Shown one piece after another: positions 1-5,611 of a DNA stretch of 5,981 bases. The notes beneath the pieces are model-generated. The model worked only from the letters and a program-made list of their open reading frames with translations. It was not told the DNA's origin and did not search any database. Within the stretch, counting starts at the first letter, position 1, and each line of letters starts with the position of its first letter. The stretch is taken from the NCBI GenBank assembly GCA_031281115.1, contig JAITFV010000238.1:1-5981 (forward strand). The letters are read 5' to 3'. This DNA comes from Oscillospiraceae bacterium (GTDB lineage: Bacteria > Bacillota > Clostridia > Oscillospirales > Ruminococcaceae). The position numbers and the translations under genes are program-made.

Positions 1-1623
1 GTCAGAATCCCGGTAACATGGTATAAAGCCGCTGATGCCGATAACAATTTCGCAATCCGCGAGGACTGGATGGCGCGGGTAAAGGAAGTCGTGGATTACG
101 CCGCAAACAACGATATGTATATAATTCTGAACACCCACCATGACGAAAGTATCTTCAAGTTTTTTAACAGCGAAATGCCGGAATCGCTGGAAGCATTTGA
201 GCTTATATGGACACAAATTGCCGAAACATTCAGAGATTACGATGAAAAATTAATTTTCGAGGGGTTAAACGAGCCGCGCACCAAGGACAGCCGTAACGAA
301 TGGAGCGGCGGAACCAGAGAAGAGCGGCTGAACATTAATACTTACAACCAGCTTTTTGTTGACACCGTAAGAGCCACCGGCGGCAATAACGCCTATCGTG
401 CGCTGATGATTACGCCTTATGCGGCAAGCTCGGAAACCGCAGTGATAAGAGACCTGAAAATCCCGAGGGACAGCATACGGGACAGAATTATTGTATCAAT
501 ACACGCCTATACCCCGTGGGAGTTCGCGCTGAGAAACGACGAGGAAGCGGTCTCGGTATGGAGCAAGGATAGGCGGGGCGATACCGACCCGATTCACCAT
601 ATGTTCAACCGTATTCACAGCACCTTTATCATTGACGGAATCCCTGTAATCATGGGCGAAATGGGTGCGAAGAACCGCGATAATGAAGAAGCCAGAGCCG
701 AGTGGGCAGAGTTTTACGTCAGCACTGCGAAGAAATTCGGAATTCCCTGCATTTGGTGGGATAACGGTATGATTCAAGGCGACGGCGAGCTGTTTGGGCT
801 GATTGACAGGCAAACCTACGAGTTTCATTTTCCGCTGATTATGCAAGCGCTGATGGATGCGGTATACCCGATAGGGCATGGCTATACTTTTGCTGCACGG
901 CAGAATGAACAATTGACAATTGAAGAGCCCGAACTCGTCGAAAACGAAATCCGTTTACCGCGCGCTAATTATGATACTGTCTTGTCTTTGGTTCCCGATG
1001 AAGAGCTTTGCGATACAGCAAAAGAGTTAAAAACTCTTGTAAACAAGTTCTTATTTCCGCTTATTCCCGAAGATACAATTGTAGTCGGCGCGAAAACGCT
1101 GATAGATTTTCACGCAGATTATTGGCGGGAAGCTGTGAGCGAGGAAGAAAAAAATGAATTAAATGAACTCTATCCGAACACTGATATAATCTTAAATGTG
1201 GATTGGTTAGATATTATAGTAAGCAATATTTTCTCGGAAAAAGCAGAAAATATAATAACCGATTATCACGAATACGCTGACGAAAACGGTATAATTGCAT
1301 GGGGACCTTTTGGAATTCTCGAAGGTTATAGCTATATTTTAATGGGGCAGAATATAGGGGAAGAAGTTGCGGAATTATATTTTTACCTCGTTTACGGTTA
1401 TGAAGAAATATTAATCCGCAAAGGCTATAACTGGCGGGAAGACGGTGAAGGGGTTGAATATCTTGATACAACCGAAGTCGGGCGGTGGGATTATGATGCC
1501 GTGGAACAGCAATCCTATGCAATTCTCTACGAAGACCTGTTTGATACGCTCGACATCGTAAAGTACACGTTCGTCCTTGAAGACGGCAAATGGAAAATTT
1601 TAAGCATAGAATCCGTCGCATAG
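1..1623 (+). CDS. GH5 (subfamily 4-like) endo-beta-1,4-glucanase, 5'-truncated, with unknown C-terminal region
   Basis: The reading frame is open from base 1 (VRIPVTW...) and stops at TAG 1621-1623, so the N-terminus lies outside the window; 540 residues are visible. Numbering from base 1, GH5 hallmarks appear in order: RIPVTW (2-7), NTHHD (44-48), FEGLNEPR with the acid/base Glu91, SIHAYTPW with His168, MGEMGAK with the nucleophile Glu220, and CIWWDNG (250-256). These motifs and the NEW/VRATGGNNA stretch match what I know of GH5_4, retaining beta-1,4-glucanases that cut cellulose, mixed-linkage glucan or xyloglucan; the exact substrate is not readable. Both catalytic Glu are present, so activity is expected. 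The fold ends near residue 295. The remaining 240 or so residues are acidic, AT-richer in DNA, and match no domain I recognise; the last strand (YTFVLEDGKWKILSIESV) has an NTF2-like flavour. No dockerin or carbohydrate-binding module is recognisable, and any signal peptide would be in the missing part. Confidence 0.9.
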   Translation, partial: VRIPVTWYKAADADNNFAIREDWMARVKEVVDYAANNDMYIILNTHHDESIFKFFNSEMPESLEAFELIWTQIAETFRDYDEKLIFEGLNEPRTKDSRNEWSGGTREERLNINTYNQLFVDTVRATGGNNAYRALMITPYAASSETAVIRDLKIPRDSIRDRIIVSIHAYTPWEFALRNDEEAVSVWSKDRRGDTDPIHHMFNRIHSTFIIDGIPVIMGEMGAKNRDNEEARAEWAEFYVSTAKKFGIPCIWWDNGMIQGDGELFGLIDRQTYEFHFPLIMQALMDAVYPIGHGYTFAARQNEQLTIEEPELVENEIRLPRANYDTVLSLVPDEELCDTAKELKTLVNKFLFPLIPEDTIVVGAKTLIDFHADYWREAVSEEEKNELNELYPNTDIILNVDWLDIIVSNIFSEKAENIITDYHEYADENGIIAWGPFGILEGYSYILMGQNIGEEVAELYFYLVYGYEEILIRKGYNWREDGEGVEYLDTTEVGRWDYDAVEQQSYAILYEDLFDTLDIVKYTFVLEDGKWKILSIESVA

Positions 1624-1629
1624 CGACAC

Positions 1630-1650
1630 AACAATTGTTCATTATTAATT
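1630..1650 (+). repeat. Inverted repeat copy A (partner at 3048-3068)
   Basis: This 21-bp segment upstream of the flotillin gene overlaps the start of the heptamer array. Its reverse complement matches bases 3048-3068, at the end of the same gene, in 19 of 21 positions; the two mismatches are at positions 5 and 18 of the match. The core ATAATGAACAAT is identical. The pair brackets the flotillin gene in inverted orientation. Confidence 0.6.
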
Positions 1651-1676
1651 GCTAATTGCTAATTACTAATTATTAA
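1642..1676. repeat. Tandem heptamer array, 5 units of TT(A/G)(C/T)TAA
   Basis: Five contiguous 7-bp units read TTATTAA, TTGCTAA, TTGCTAA, TTACTAA, TTATTAA. A looser sixth unit (TTGTTCA) lies just before, at 1635-1641. The array fills most of the 66-bp gap between the cellulase and flotillin genes and ends just before the flotillin ribosome site. Such AT-rich heptanucleotide arrays occur in bacterial intergenic DNA; no function is evident here, though -10-like hexamers occur by chance within it. Confidence 0.75.
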
Positions 1677-1677
1677 T

Positions 1678-1683
1678 CGGAGG
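1678..1683 (+). promoter_or_regulatory. Ribosome binding site of the flotillin gene
   Basis: CGGAGG is followed by a 6-nt spacer (TAAACC) before ATG 1690. This fixes the flotillin start, and no other in-frame start has a comparable site. Confidence 0.85.
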
Positions 1684-1689
1684 TAAACC

Positions 1690-3072
1690 ATGGACCCTAA
1701 CGCTATTGTTCTTATTTCGGTTTTTGCGATTATTGGTTTCGCGGTGCTCATGGGCATATTGTCAAGGTTCAGAAAATGCCCGTCAGACAAGATTCTCGTA
1801 ATCTACGGTAAAGTCAAAGCCGACAAAAGCGGGCAAGCCCGCAGCGCGAAGTGTATTCACGGCGGCGCGAGTTTCATCATGCCTATATTCCAGGCGTATC
1901 AGTACATGGATTTAACGCCTATTTCAATCACTGTAGACCTACGCAGCGCGCTCTCAAAGCAGAATATCCGCGTTGATGTACCCTGCCGCTTTATGGTGGG
2001 TATTTCAACCGAGCCGGGTGTTATGCAAAACGCTGCAGAAAGACTCCTCGGACTACGCCTGAACGAAATCCAAGACCTCGCGAAAGATATAATTCTCGGT
2101 CAGCTGCGTCTTGTAATCGCGACAATGGAAATCGAGGAAATCAACACCGACCGCGATAAGTTTCTGCTTGCGGTTTCCAACAACGTGGAAATCGAGTTGA
2201 AGAAAATCGGTTTGCGCTTAATCAACGTAAACGTCACCGACATCAGCGACGAATCCGGCTATATTGAGGCTCTCGGTAAGGAAGCGGCGGCAAAAGCAAT
2301 CAACGATGCGAAAAAATCTGTTGCAGAAAAAGACCGTGATGGTGAAATCGGGCAGGCAGAAGCTCTGCGCGACCAGCGTATTCAAGTTGCGTCGGCAGAC
2401 GCCGTGGCGGTGCAGGGTGAAAACAGCGCAAAAATCGAAATCGCGCGCTCCGATTCAAACAGGCGCGAGCGTGAAGCCGAAGCGTTAAAGCTTGCTGTGG
2501 CGGCGGAAGCAGTCCAAGCGGCAAAGGCAAAAGAAGAAGCCTACGCAGCGCAGCGCATTGCAGAAACGGCAAGGGCTGAGCTTGAGCGCGCAACTCAACA
2601 GGCGGATGTAATCGTAAAAGCGGAAATCCAAAAGAACCAACTCGAAATAGACGCAGAAGCGCAAGCCGAAGTCGTTCGCAGACACGCGAAGGGCGATGCT
2701 GACGCTATTTTCGCAAAACTTGACGCACAGGCTCGCGGCTCTAAGGAAATTCTCGTCAAGCAAGCCGAGGGGATTCGCGAACTTATTGCGGCGGCGGGCG
2801 GCGACGCAGACAACGCGGTTAAGCTGTTGATTGCTGACAAGTTAGAGGAACTTACACGTATTCAAGTTGAAGCTATTAAGAATATTAAAATTGATAAAGT
2901 TACTGTCTGGGACTCCGGTACAGCAGGCAAAGACGGCAAGACTTCCACCTCCGATTTTCTTTCGGGGCTTATGAAGTCGGTGCCGCCGCTTGGTGATGTG
3001 TTTAGGCAGGCAGGAATGGATTTGCCGAAGTTTTTGGGAGAGACGGCAATTGATAATGAACAATCGTTTTAA
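1690..3072 (+). CDS. Flotillin-like SPFH/band-7 membrane scaffold protein
   Basis: The 460-residue product is full length for bacterial flotillins. It has a short N-terminal hydrophobic segment (about 6-24, IVLISVFAIIGFAVLMGIL), then KCPSDKILVIYGKV opening the SPFH domain (about 29-190, with LSKQNIRVDVP, NAAERLLGL, LAKDIILGQLR and the MEIEEINTDRDKF motif). A long Ala/Glu-rich coiled coil follows (about 195-365), then a conserved C-terminal part (about 366-450: KNIKIDKVTVWDSG, LMKSVPPLGDVF, LPKFLG). Flotillins oligomerise on the inner membrane face, organise membrane microdomains and affect fluidity and complex assembly. The usual partner NfeD is not next door; an ADP-ribosylglycohydrolase-like gene follows after 73 bp. 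Residues 451-460 (ETAIDNEQSF) extend beyond the usual LPKFLG ending and are encoded by a degenerate copy of an intergenic repeat. The family assignment is very secure; the cellular role in this organism is inferred. Confidence 0.95.
   Translation: MDPNAIVLISVFAIIGFAVLMGILSRFRKCPSDKILVIYGKVKADKSGQARSAKCIHGGASFIMPIFQAYQYMDLTPISITVDLRSALSKQNIRVDVPCRFMVGISTEPGVMQNAAERLLGLRLNEIQDLAKDIILGQLRLVIATMEIEEINTDRDKFLLAVSNNVEIELKKIGLRLINVNVTDISDESGYIEALGKEAAAKAINDAKKSVAEKDRDGEIGQAEALRDQRIQVASADAVAVQGENSAKIEIARSDSNRREREAEALKLAVAAEAVQAAKAKEEAYAAQRIAETARAELERATQQADVIVKAEIQKNQLEIDAEAQAEVVRRHAKGDADAIFAKLDAQARGSKEILVKQAEGIRELIAAAGGDADNAVKLLIADKLEELTRIQVEAIKNIKIDKVTVWDSGTAGKDGKTSTSDFLSGLMKSVPPLGDVFRQAGMDLPKFLGETAIDNEQSF
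3048..3068 (-). repeat. Inverted repeat copy B inside the flotillin 3' end
   Basis: This matches the reverse complement of 1630-1650 in 19 of 21 positions. It encodes residues from Ala453/Ile454 to Phe460, so the end of the protein appears to be made of repeat sequence. The stop codon follows at 3070-3072. Confidence 0.6.
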
Positions 3073-3138
3073 AAAAGCGCGGAGGAAAGCAATTATTTGA
3101 AACACAGTTAGTATTTAAACCAATTTGAAAGGACGCAT

Positions 3139-3156
3139 ATGATTTATGGCACGTGA
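3139..3156 (+). other. Five-codon ORF (MIYGT) overlapping the start of the ARH-like gene
   Basis: ATG 3139 opens a five-codon frame ending at TGA 3154-3156, across the ATG at 3146 of the next gene and in a different frame. The only ribosome site (GAAAGGA, 3127-3133) is 5 nt from this ATG but 12 nt from the ATG at 3146, so spacing favours the short frame. It may allow translational coupling or re-initiation, or be accidental. Confidence 0.35.
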
Positions 3157-4345
3157 AATTACCGCGCGTGAGCGATATGAGGGTGCGCTGCTCGGGGCAG
3201 CAATCGGCGATGCTTTCGGGTATCCTATAAGAACAATGGAGTTCAGCGAGATTTGTGAGCAGTTCGAGAAACACGGCTGCCTTGAGCTTGCTGTTAGCAA
3301 ACAGACCGAAACCGCGCTCTTCACCGACGCTACGCAGATGGCGTTATTCACTGCCGATGGTATTATCTGGGCAGACAGAGAAGCTAAAGGCGGCGAAATT
3401 AATTATACTACCTACGTGTTTTATGCGTATCAGTACTGGCTTTTCACGCAGACAAACACAATCGCGGGAAAAGAATACGCCTGGCTTTTCGATACAGAAA
3501 AAAAGCGTCGTCAGTGCCGCCTGTTGAAAGCAAAGGGGCTTTATAAAAACCGCTTCAGTGACCGCGTAAGCATTGACGCGCTGCTCCGTGCGCGTGATAA
3601 TCAATACGGCAGGCTGATAAACAGGGTTAATGATAACGGCGATAACGGCGGTTTAAAGCGGGTTTTGCCTGCGGGTTTGTATTTTAATTACGACTCCGAG
3701 ACCGCATTCCGTGCGGGCGCAGACTTCGCGGCGGTCACGCACACTTCGCCGTCAGGTTATCTTTCGGCGGGCTGCTACTGTGCTGTAATCGCGGAGCTGA
3801 TGAATGGTGAATCGCTTGAAAACGCGGTTAATATAGCCATGCGAATCCTTAAAGAGTACGAAGGACATGAGAATACATCGCTCGCGCTTGACGAAATGTT
3901 AGAAATATTAAAAGACGAAACAGTAACGCCGCGGGTGGCGGTTAGCAGAATGGGCGACGGAAAGAATGCAGAGAGTGCGCTGGCGATTGCGCTGTTTTGC
4001 GTTTCTTTGCACAACGAGGATTTTGCAAACGCAATCAGGCTCGCCGCAAATCATGACGGCGAAAGCGATGTCTGCGCCGGGCTGTGCGGAGGGCTTTTCG
4101 GGGCGTATCGGGGCGTGGATGCAATTCCGAACCGCTGGATTAAAAAAATACAGTACTATAACCTTCTTATGGACGTAGGCGAGGAACTTTTCGGGGTAAC
4201 GGTGTTCAGGGAGAAGAGAGCGCCGTTTGTTCCGGATGAACCGGAAGAAAAACCCGCGAAAAAGAATACAAAAGAAAAAAAGAAAACCAAAGAAGAATTA
4301 CAGGAGAAAGACGAGGGGGACAACGGAGCTTTTGAGTTTGAATAA
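3146..4345 (+). CDS. Divergent ADP-ribosylglycohydrolase-family protein, metal site altered
   Basis: The 399-residue product has the family frame: YEGALLGAAIGDAFGYPI (11-28), FTDATQMALFTADGIIW (59-75), LPAGLYF (174-180), THTSPSGYLSAG (198-209), AESALAIALFCV (275-286) and ANHDGESDVCAGLCGGLFGAY (301-321). ARH/DraG enzymes use two Mg ions to remove ADP-ribose from proteins or related molecules. The usual (S/T)DDT motif reads T60-D61-A62-T63 here, and the usual DxD(S/T) near the C-terminus (family form HDGDSDS) reads E306-S307-D308-V309. The CGGVMR-like loop is NGGLKR (167-172). Activity may therefore be lost or changed. A Lys/Glu-rich tail (about 363-399) is an extra, probably disordered. A TGA at 3140-3142 blocks upstream extension, and the next Met (31) would remove the first motif, so ATG 3146 is the start despite a 12-nt spacer. 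It follows flotillin by 73 bp. Family is secure; function is not. Confidence 0.9.
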   Translation: MAREITARERYEGALLGAAIGDAFGYPIRTMEFSEICEQFEKHGCLELAVSKQTETALFTDATQMALFTADGIIWADREAKGGEINYTTYVFYAYQYWLFTQTNTIAGKEYAWLFDTEKKRRQCRLLKAKGLYKNRFSDRVSIDALLRARDNQYGRLINRVNDNGDNGGLKRVLPAGLYFNYDSETAFRAGADFAAVTHTSPSGYLSAGCYCAVIAELMNGESLENAVNIAMRILKEYEGHENTSLALDEMLEILKDETVTPRVAVSRMGDGKNAESALAIALFCVSLHNEDFANAIRLAANHDGESDVCAGLCGGLFGAYRGVDAIPNRWIKKIQYYNLLMDVGEELFGVTVFREKRAPFVPDEPEEKPAKKNTKEKKKTKEELQEKDEGDNGAFEFE

Positions 4346-4348
4346 CAG

Positions 4349-4374
4349 CAGGGATGCCGTAAAAGGCATCCCTG
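4349..4374. terminator. Stem-loop after the ARH-like gene, probable terminator
   Basis: A perfect stem, GGGATGCC/GGCATCCC with loop GTAAAA, is extended by two more pairs to 10 bp. It begins 3 nt after the TAA stop of the gene. No T-tract follows on the plus strand, so it may work weakly or with Rho, or only stabilise the 3' end. It is symmetric and could also act on transcripts arriving from the minus strand. Confidence 0.6.
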
Positions 4375-4379
4375 TCAGC

Positions 4380-4489
4380 TTATATAGTCGTTTAAAACGA
4401 TTATGGTTGCGGTGAAACCGCAACTCGCCGCGTAGTGAGCGAAAATTTAGATTGGATTCATTCCAATCTAAATTTAACTAACTATATAA
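4380..4489. other. Multi-hairpin intergenic element closed by a 9-bp outer stem
   Basis: Outer arms TTATATAGT (4380-4388) and ACTATATAA (4481-4489) are exact reverse complements. Between them three hairpins abut without linkers: 4406-4424 (GTTGCGGT/ACCGCAAC, loop GAA), 4425-4442 (weak, TCGC/GCGA) and 4443-4475 (14-bp perfect AT-rich stem, loop TTCAT). A small TCGT/ACGA hairpin lies at 4388-4400. It sits between convergent genes, so it may be a bidirectional terminator, a MITE-like repeat or a structured RNA; the sequence does not decide. No ORF is supported in 4346-4499. Confidence 0.6.
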
Positions 4490-4499
4490 TCCTTTAACT

Positions 4500-4709
4500 T
4501 TAACTGAACGCGCTCGCAATGGCAGCAAATGCTTCTGCGAGTTCTTTGCAATCGCTGCAGAGTTTTGCGCTTTCGCCGTCGTATTTGAACGTGCTGAGGC
4601 TCGCTGTTTCGCCGCAGCCCTCACATTCGCCGCTTCCGCAAGCGGAAAGAGTGAACGTCATGGTGAAAACGAGAACCAAAGCTAAAACTATTGAAAATAA
4701 ACGCTTCAT
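4500..4709 (-). CDS. Tiny lipoprotein with paired CxxC (zinc-ribbon-like) motifs
   Basis: The 69-residue product begins with a lipoprotein signal: MKR, a hydrophobic stretch (4-21) and the lipobox LSAC with Cys24 as the predicted lipidated residue. The mature part is only about 46 residues. It carries C29-E-G-C32 and C51-S-D-C54 separated by 18 residues (ETASLSTFKYDGESAKL between), which resembles a zinc ribbon or knuckle, and then an Ala-rich short helix. It is therefore predicted to sit on the outer face of the cell membrane and bind a metal, or to form disulfides. I recognise no named family. ATG 4709 is preceded by AAAGGA (4721-4726) 11 nt away and by a strong sigma-A promoter, which supports expression of a real gene. 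The overlapping plus-strand frame lacks these signals. Confidence 0.85.
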   Translation of the reverse strand: MKRLFSIVLALVLVFTMTFTLSACGSGECEGCGETASLSTFKYDGESAKLCSDCKELAEAFAAIASAFS

Positions 4710-4743
4710 TGTATGTAATTTCCTTTCTTAATGTTATAAATTA

Positions 4744-4772
4744 AGTATAGCAAAAAGCGGTTGAAATGTCAA
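4744..4772 (-). promoter_or_regulatory. Sigma-A promoter of the small lipoprotein gene
   Basis: On the minus strand, TTGACA (4767-4772) and TATACT (4744-4749) are separated by exactly 17 nt. Transcription should start near 4737, giving a leader of about 28 nt. The -35 box lies within the stem and loop of the upstream gene's terminator. Confidence 0.88.
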
Positions 4773-4780
4773 CCGTTTTT
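4752..4780 (-). terminator. Terminator of the DUF6033-like gene, overlapping the next promoter
   Basis: On the minus strand an A-tract leads into CGGTTGA/TCAACCG (4758-4775, loop CATT), followed by CTTTTT. The A and T tracts can pair to lengthen the stem with one bulged C. This is a classic intrinsic terminator about 20 nt after the TAA stop of the 4797-5480 gene. On the plus strand it is also followed by TTTTT, so it is potentially bidirectional. Confidence 0.75.
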
Positions 4781-4792
4781 ACTTTGTAAAAA
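4776..4792. other. AT-rich hairpin abutting the terminator
   Basis: TTTTTAC/GTAAAAA with loop TTT forms a 7-bp stem that ends exactly where the terminator stem begins. On the minus strand it lies between the stop codon and the terminator, and it competes for the same A/T tract, so only one of the two extended forms can exist at a time. Confidence 0.5.
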
Positions 4793-4796
4793 TAAA

Positions 4797-5480
4797 TTAC
4801 GCCTTAAAATCAACATCTTTGATTTCTTCGCCTTCTACCTTTTCGGCTTCCTTAGCTTCCGCTATCTGTTCCCGAATCCTCTCAAGCTCGCCTAAAATCC
4901 CCTCTTTAGAGGAGGAAAGAATATTTTTATTTGAGGAATCGGTTTTGTTGCCGATTTTGTCCCAAATGCTGTCCCGAAGTATCGCCGAAAAGCTCCAGGT
5001 GCCGTCTGCCTCTAACTTAATGCCGAAGTTTGAAACAAGATGACCGAGCCCTTTTGCCTCTGCTTGCGCCTTTAAGTCGTCAACCTGAACAACAGCGTCT
5101 TTGATTACGCCCTCATACTTTGCGGCAGTTTCTTCACAAGCCGCCATTTTTTCGAGCAAATCCGCGTCAATGAAGCAGTTGTAGCTCTTATCGGGGCAGC
5201 CGCCTGCCGCGCCGCCGTGCTGTTCGCCGCGGGTCACGACAAAGTTCATATCGCCGAACTTTTCTTTCAGTGTTTCGAGATAGGCGAGAGCGCGCTCGCT
5301 CAGCCCGTGCGGGTTTTGGTTATTGGTTTGTACCTTTAAGCTGTCGGTGTTAGGCTTTTTCGCCTCGGGTTTTTGAGTAGCCGGCTTTGCTTTTTCCTTC
5401 TCGGATTTAACACCGTTAATCATTGCGCTGTTTTTTAACTGGGTTTTGGTATAACCTTTAATTATTGGATTAACAGCCAT
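4797..5480 (-). CDS. Probable DUF6033-family protein of unknown function
   Basis: This 227-residue protein has no signal peptide or membrane segment, so it is probably cytoplasmic. Residues 1-60 are a Lys/Gln/Asn/Pro-rich, likely disordered leader. The core starts LSERALAYLETLKEKFGDMNFVV (60-82), then a Gly-rich turn (HGGAAGGCP, 88-96), SYNCFIDADLLEKMAACEETAAKYEGVIKDA (99-129), and NFGIKLEADGTWSFSAIL (151-168). The C-terminus is an acidic helix/coiled coil (192-227). From memory, the pattern of a KFGDMDF-like start, a bound-by-sheet LLEKMA..E..KYE helix and a DGxxSF strand fits the DUF6033 family of Firmicutes, whose role is unknown; I could not check this. The Gly-rich loop with Cys95, and Cys102 and Cys115, is notable. 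ATG 5480 has a textbook AAGGAGG 6 nt upstream. No convincing promoter is visible upstream, where a large palindrome sits at 5549-5582. It is followed by its own terminator. Confidence 0.8.
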   Translation of the reverse strand: MAVNPIIKGYTKTQLKNSAMINGVKSEKEKAKPATQKPEAKKPNTDSLKVQTNNQNPHGLSERALAYLETLKEKFGDMNFVVTRGEQHGGAAGGCPDKSYNCFIDADLLEKMAACEETAAKYEGVIKDAVVQVDDLKAQAEAKGLGHLVSNFGIKLEADGTWSFSAILRDSIWDKIGNKTDSSNKNILSSSKEGILGELERIREQIAEAKEAEKVEGEEIKDVDFKA

Positions 5481-5486
5481 TGTGAA

Positions 5487-5493
5487 CCTCCTT
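5487..5493 (-). promoter_or_regulatory. Ribosome binding site of the DUF6033-like gene
   Basis: AAGGAGG on the minus strand, a perfect anti-16S match, lies 6 nt before ATG 5480. It settles the start and suggests efficient translation. Confidence 0.9.
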
Positions 5494-5548
5494 CATAAAG
5501 TGAAAATACTTCATATATAATATCGGCAAAGAAGCGGAAAAGTTTATA

Positions 5549-5582
5549 CTAAAATCCAATAAACCGGTTTATTGGATTTTAG
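5549..5582. repeat. Perfect 34-bp palindrome
   Basis: The 17-nt arms CTAAAATCCAATAAACC and GGTTTATTGGATTTTAG are exact reverse complements with no intervening loop. As DNA it could be a dimeric-protein operator or cruciform; as RNA, a long hairpin. It lies in the 217-bp gap between divergent genes. Confidence 0.85.
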
Positions 5583-5611
5583 GGATGGCGCTGCTGCGAC
5601 AGCGCGGAACC
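5583..5611. other. GC-rich hairpin abutting the palindrome
   Basis: GCGCTG (5588-5593) pairs with CAGCGC (5600-5605) around loop CTGCGA. An outer GG/CC (5583-5584 with 5610-5611) can close it across an internal loop. It fits exactly between the flanking inverted repeats. Confidence 0.55.

Noticed and set aside
1214..1642. Minus-strand ORF of 142 codons opposite the cellulase C-terminal region
   Set aside because: Its Arg/Leu/Cys-rich translation with no recognisable domain is typical of an antisense shadow of a real gene; no start signals were seen.
1635..1676. Possible sigma-A promoter in the heptamer array (TTGCTA, 16 nt, TATTAA)
   Set aside because: Each hexamer matches only about 4 of 6 positions, and the repeat generates many such hexamers by chance.
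2300..2840. Several overlapping minus-strand ORFs opposite the flotillin coiled coil
   Set aside because: The Ala/Glu-rich codons of the coiled coil leave the opposite frames free of stops; the translations are low complexity and have no family features.
3081..3099. GGAGGA resembling a ribosome site between the flotillin and ARH-like genes
   Set aside because: The only start in range is TTG 3097, which gives four codons before a stop; it may be a relic but supports no gene.
3048..3120. Intrinsic terminator after the flotillin gene
   Set aside because: There is an A-run (3071-3076) but no stable hairpin followed by a T-tract.
4351..4475. CRISPR-like repeats
   Set aside because: The hairpins here differ from each other in sequence and there is no regular repeat-spacer pattern.
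4519..4731. Plus-strand ORF of 70 codons opposite the small lipoprotein gene
   Set aside because: It has no ribosome site or promoter, while the minus strand has a lipoprotein signal, paired CxxC motifs and a consensus promoter.
5501..5549. Promoter for the DUF6033-like gene on the minus strand
   Set aside because: -10-like TATTAT and TATAAA are present but no -35 box lies at a proper distance, so no call was made.
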